From JBKEDC01 sp047971925 (GTDB taxonomy: Bacteria > Bacteroidota > Bacteroidia > Bacteroidales > Prolixibacteraceae): DNA of 64,000 nt. The notes below the pieces were generated by a model, which was not told where the DNA came from, ran no database searches, and was given only the letters and a program-made list of their open reading frames with translations. Positions 62,681-64,000 of this stretch are shown in pieces. The stretch covers positions 1 through 64,000 of the forward strand of contig JBKEAC010000003.1 in NCBI GenBank assembly GCA_047971925.1. Direction: 5' to 3'. The first letter of the stretch is position 1. Every line of letters starts with the position of its first letter. The position numbers were made by a program, and so were the translations under genes.

Positions 62681-63116
62681 ATGAAAAAATTAGCTAATAT
62701 TGGTTTAATTGGACTTGCTATTTGTGCTAAACATGGAAAGTAAAGGATATACCGTAGCCGTATTCAACCGCACTATTTCTAGGGTTAATGAGTTTATGGC
62801 AGGAAGAGGGAAAGGCAAGAATTTTATCGGAATACAAAGCATTGAAGAATTTGTTGCATCAATTGAACGACCACGAAAAATAACTCTATGTGAGCTGTGG
62901 TTTTTCAGAAGGTGAGGATTTTGGAGAGTGAAAGTTGGGTTAGATGGTTTTCGTTCCGAAAGATTACCTGCTAATTTACTTCAAGCTCAACGAGACTATT
63001 TTGGAGCTCATACTTATGAACGAATCGATAGACAGCAGGGCGAATTCTTTCATACCAATTGGACCGGTAAAGGCGGAAATAGATCCTCATCCAGTTATGA
63101 GGCATATAAAAATTAA
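62681..63116 (+). pseudogene. gnd: 6-phosphogluconate dehydrogenase, decayed
   Basis: Three pieces of one gene lie in order. Frame 1 gives MKKLANIGLIGLA, the 6PGDH N-terminus. A small deletion then shifts to VLNMESKGYTVAVFNRTISR and on to VASIERPRKI (62730-62880). After about 50 bases of unrelated sequence comes the extreme C-terminus, GFRSERLPANLLQAQRDYFG and HTYERIDRQQGEFFHTNW (62950-63116). About 350 central residues, including the catalytic region, are gone, out of a normal length near 490. It cannot encode an enzyme. Two overlapping short frames here are not genes. Confidence 0.9.
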
Positions 63117-63150
63117 AGGCTTTCCAATTCATAATGGAAAGCCTTTTTCT
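63113..63150. terminator. bidirectional terminator
   Basis: Perfect 12-bp stem AAAGGCTTTCCA (63115-63126) / TGGAAAGCCTTT (63135-63146), with T residues after it on the plus strand. It overlaps the gnd remnant stop and serves the convergent thioredoxin-like gene as well. Confidence 0.88.
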
Positions 63151-63154
63151 TAAT

Positions 63155-64000
63155 TTATTTCATCACTTTAGCACTGAAAAATTGAAATATATCTTCAACA
63201 AACACATCTCTTAAAATAACTCTTTTATCTCTATCTAACAAATAAAGTGACGGTATGGACCTGATAGCGTAAAGCTGATTATCAACTAAAAGCTCTTCAG
63301 ATGCATCATGTGAATTAATCCATGTTGAAGGAATTTTATCGGCATTTTGCTTCCAAAAATCCACATCATCATATGGATAAAACGCTAAAATAGCCAAATC
63401 ATGATTACCCTGTAATTCATTAATCAGAGATGAACTCATTAATGTTTCTTTCGCTTCCTTGCAATTGTGACAATCTGGATCATAGAAAAATATCAATGTA
63501 TATTTCGCTTTAATATCATGCAGATCTTCTTCTTTAGCATCAACTTTTTGATAAGTAAAATTAGCAGCAATATCTCCTACTTTATTTTTATTGACTTCTT
63601 GAAACTGATAGTCATATCTTGATTTGTATATCGGATCAACATGCGCGTTAGCTAAAAGATTTTCAAGCACCTGAATATATTGTGCATCATTTCTCAGTGG
63701 AGATTCTGTTTCATATAAATAATGTTCAAATTTATCGGTAAACCAATTAAATTGATTCGATTGAGGTGCTACCTTATTAAAAAGCATCTGCAAACTTTTA
63801 TCTATAATTTGAGATTCTGCTCGATTAAACAAATCTATATAGTTTGAAAAGGCCTGCTCTATTTCTTGACTTTTTTCCGATAAAGAATCTTGCGCATCGA
63901 GTCCATCCCAATAATGAACAAGCAAATATTCTAATCTATCTTTGTCCGTGTTTATTGCTACCGGTATCTTAGGTAACTCGAATGATTTTTGTGTTGAATC
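63155..64000 (-). CDS. DUF5106 and thioredoxin-like protein, 5' end outside the window
   Basis: The frame runs off the right edge of the window and stays open to 64000, so about 280 C-terminal residues are seen and the start is missing. The visible N-terminal part (RLEYLLVHYWDGL and helices to about residue 130) fits DUF5106. The C-terminal part is a TlpA-like thioredoxin fold with FFYDPDCHNC, a CxxC redox motif, and SIPSLYLLDRDKRVI with the cis-proline. Such proteins are secreted or membrane-anchored thiol-disulfide proteins of Bacteroidota; a signal peptide should lie just beyond the window. Confidence 0.85.
   Translation of the reverse strand, partial: DSTQKSFELPKIPVAINTDKDRLEYLLVHYWDGLDAQDSLSEKSQEIEQAFSNYIDLFNRAESQIIDKSLQMLFNKVAPQSNQFNWFTDKFEHYLYETESPLRNDAQYIQVLENLLANAHVDPIYKSRYDYQFQEVNKNKVGDIAANFTYQKVDAKEEDLHDIKAKYTLIFFYDPDCHNCKEAKETLMSSSLINELQGNHDLAILAFYPYDDVDFWKQNADKIPSTWINSHDASEELLVDNQLYAIRSIPSLYLLDRDKRVILRDVFVEDIFQFFSAKVMK

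Noticed and set aside
62928..63153. Two overlapping short frames after pdxB as separate genes
   Set aside because: One is the C-terminal remnant of gnd and the other its shifted shadow.
1..64000. tRNA or rRNA genes
   Set aside because: No T-loop/acceptor arrangement or conserved rRNA segment was noticed in any spacer; a tRNAscan run would settle this.

Overview
The window looks like chromosomal DNA of a member of the Bacteroidota, most likely the order Bacteroidales. The evidence is: low G+C; almost no Shine-Dalgarno sequences; many starts preceded by the Bacteroidota -7 box TAnnTTTG; the rpmB-rpmG-DUF4295-ftsY cluster; a DUF1599/BT_3928-type pair; cysteine-poor bL28 and bL33; and lipid A and butyrate genes. 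Genus cannot be told from the sequence alone. About 50 protein genes are supported; I found no tRNA, rRNA or CRISPR array.

Layout. 1-900: gene-free, with palindromic repeats. 987-7023: SNF2 helicase, C-terminal processing protease, PnuC and an NAD-salvage kinase. 7245-11472: pyruvate kinase, AroQ, XerD-like recombinase, membrane-anchored phosphohydrolase. 11500-13390: a decayed accessory patch (orphan fragments, a 164-bp inverted-repeat segment, a KilA-N gene cut by a stop codon). 13395-18059: PrmC, RibD, cardiolipin synthase, CPBP protease. 18328-26623: ribosomal proteins, FtsY, RimO, an esterase, LpxB and a large metalloprotease-like outer-membrane protein. 26624-28741: 2.1 kb without a gene, holding one copy of a composite repeat element. 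28742-34566: XRE regulator, PyrK-PyrD, serine hydrolase, a degenerate aspartokinase homologue and MetA. 34585-37851 (minus): Ptb-Buk butyrate pathway and an antiporter. 37999-51560 (minus): prolyl oligopeptidase, PhnA, two tandem Lgt genes, SecA, thrS-infC-rpmI-rplT, RecQ. 51561-52590: second copy of the composite repeat plus a further dispersed repeat. 52591-56338: coiled-coil membrane protein, EamA transporter, DUF1599, DoxX-type protein. 56470-61372: hexuronate catabolism (UxaC, KdgK, Eda, ExuT). 61543-64000: PdxB, a gutted 6-phosphogluconate dehydrogenase pseudogene and a partial thioredoxin-like gene.

The metabolic picture is an anaerobe-compatible heterotroph: uronic acids enter through ExuT, pass through UxaC, KdgK and Eda to pyruvate and glyceraldehyde 3-phosphate, pyruvate kinase is present, and Ptb/Buk can make ATP and butyrate. 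NAD-linked PyrK/PyrD fits life without oxygen. The gnd remnant shows that at least one copy of an oxidative pentose phosphate gene has been lost.

The most unusual material is not a protein system. It is a dispersed composite DNA element seen twice: a 191-bp head (157 of 191 positions identical by hand count, no gaps) followed by a 42-bp tandem array. In one copy it is bracketed by inverted GTTGGCGGAATT ends. Next in interest are an aspartokinase homologue that has lost its catalytic motifs beside metA, and a repeated structured element, perhaps the Flavo-1 RNA motif, in the predicted leader of the SNF2 gene.
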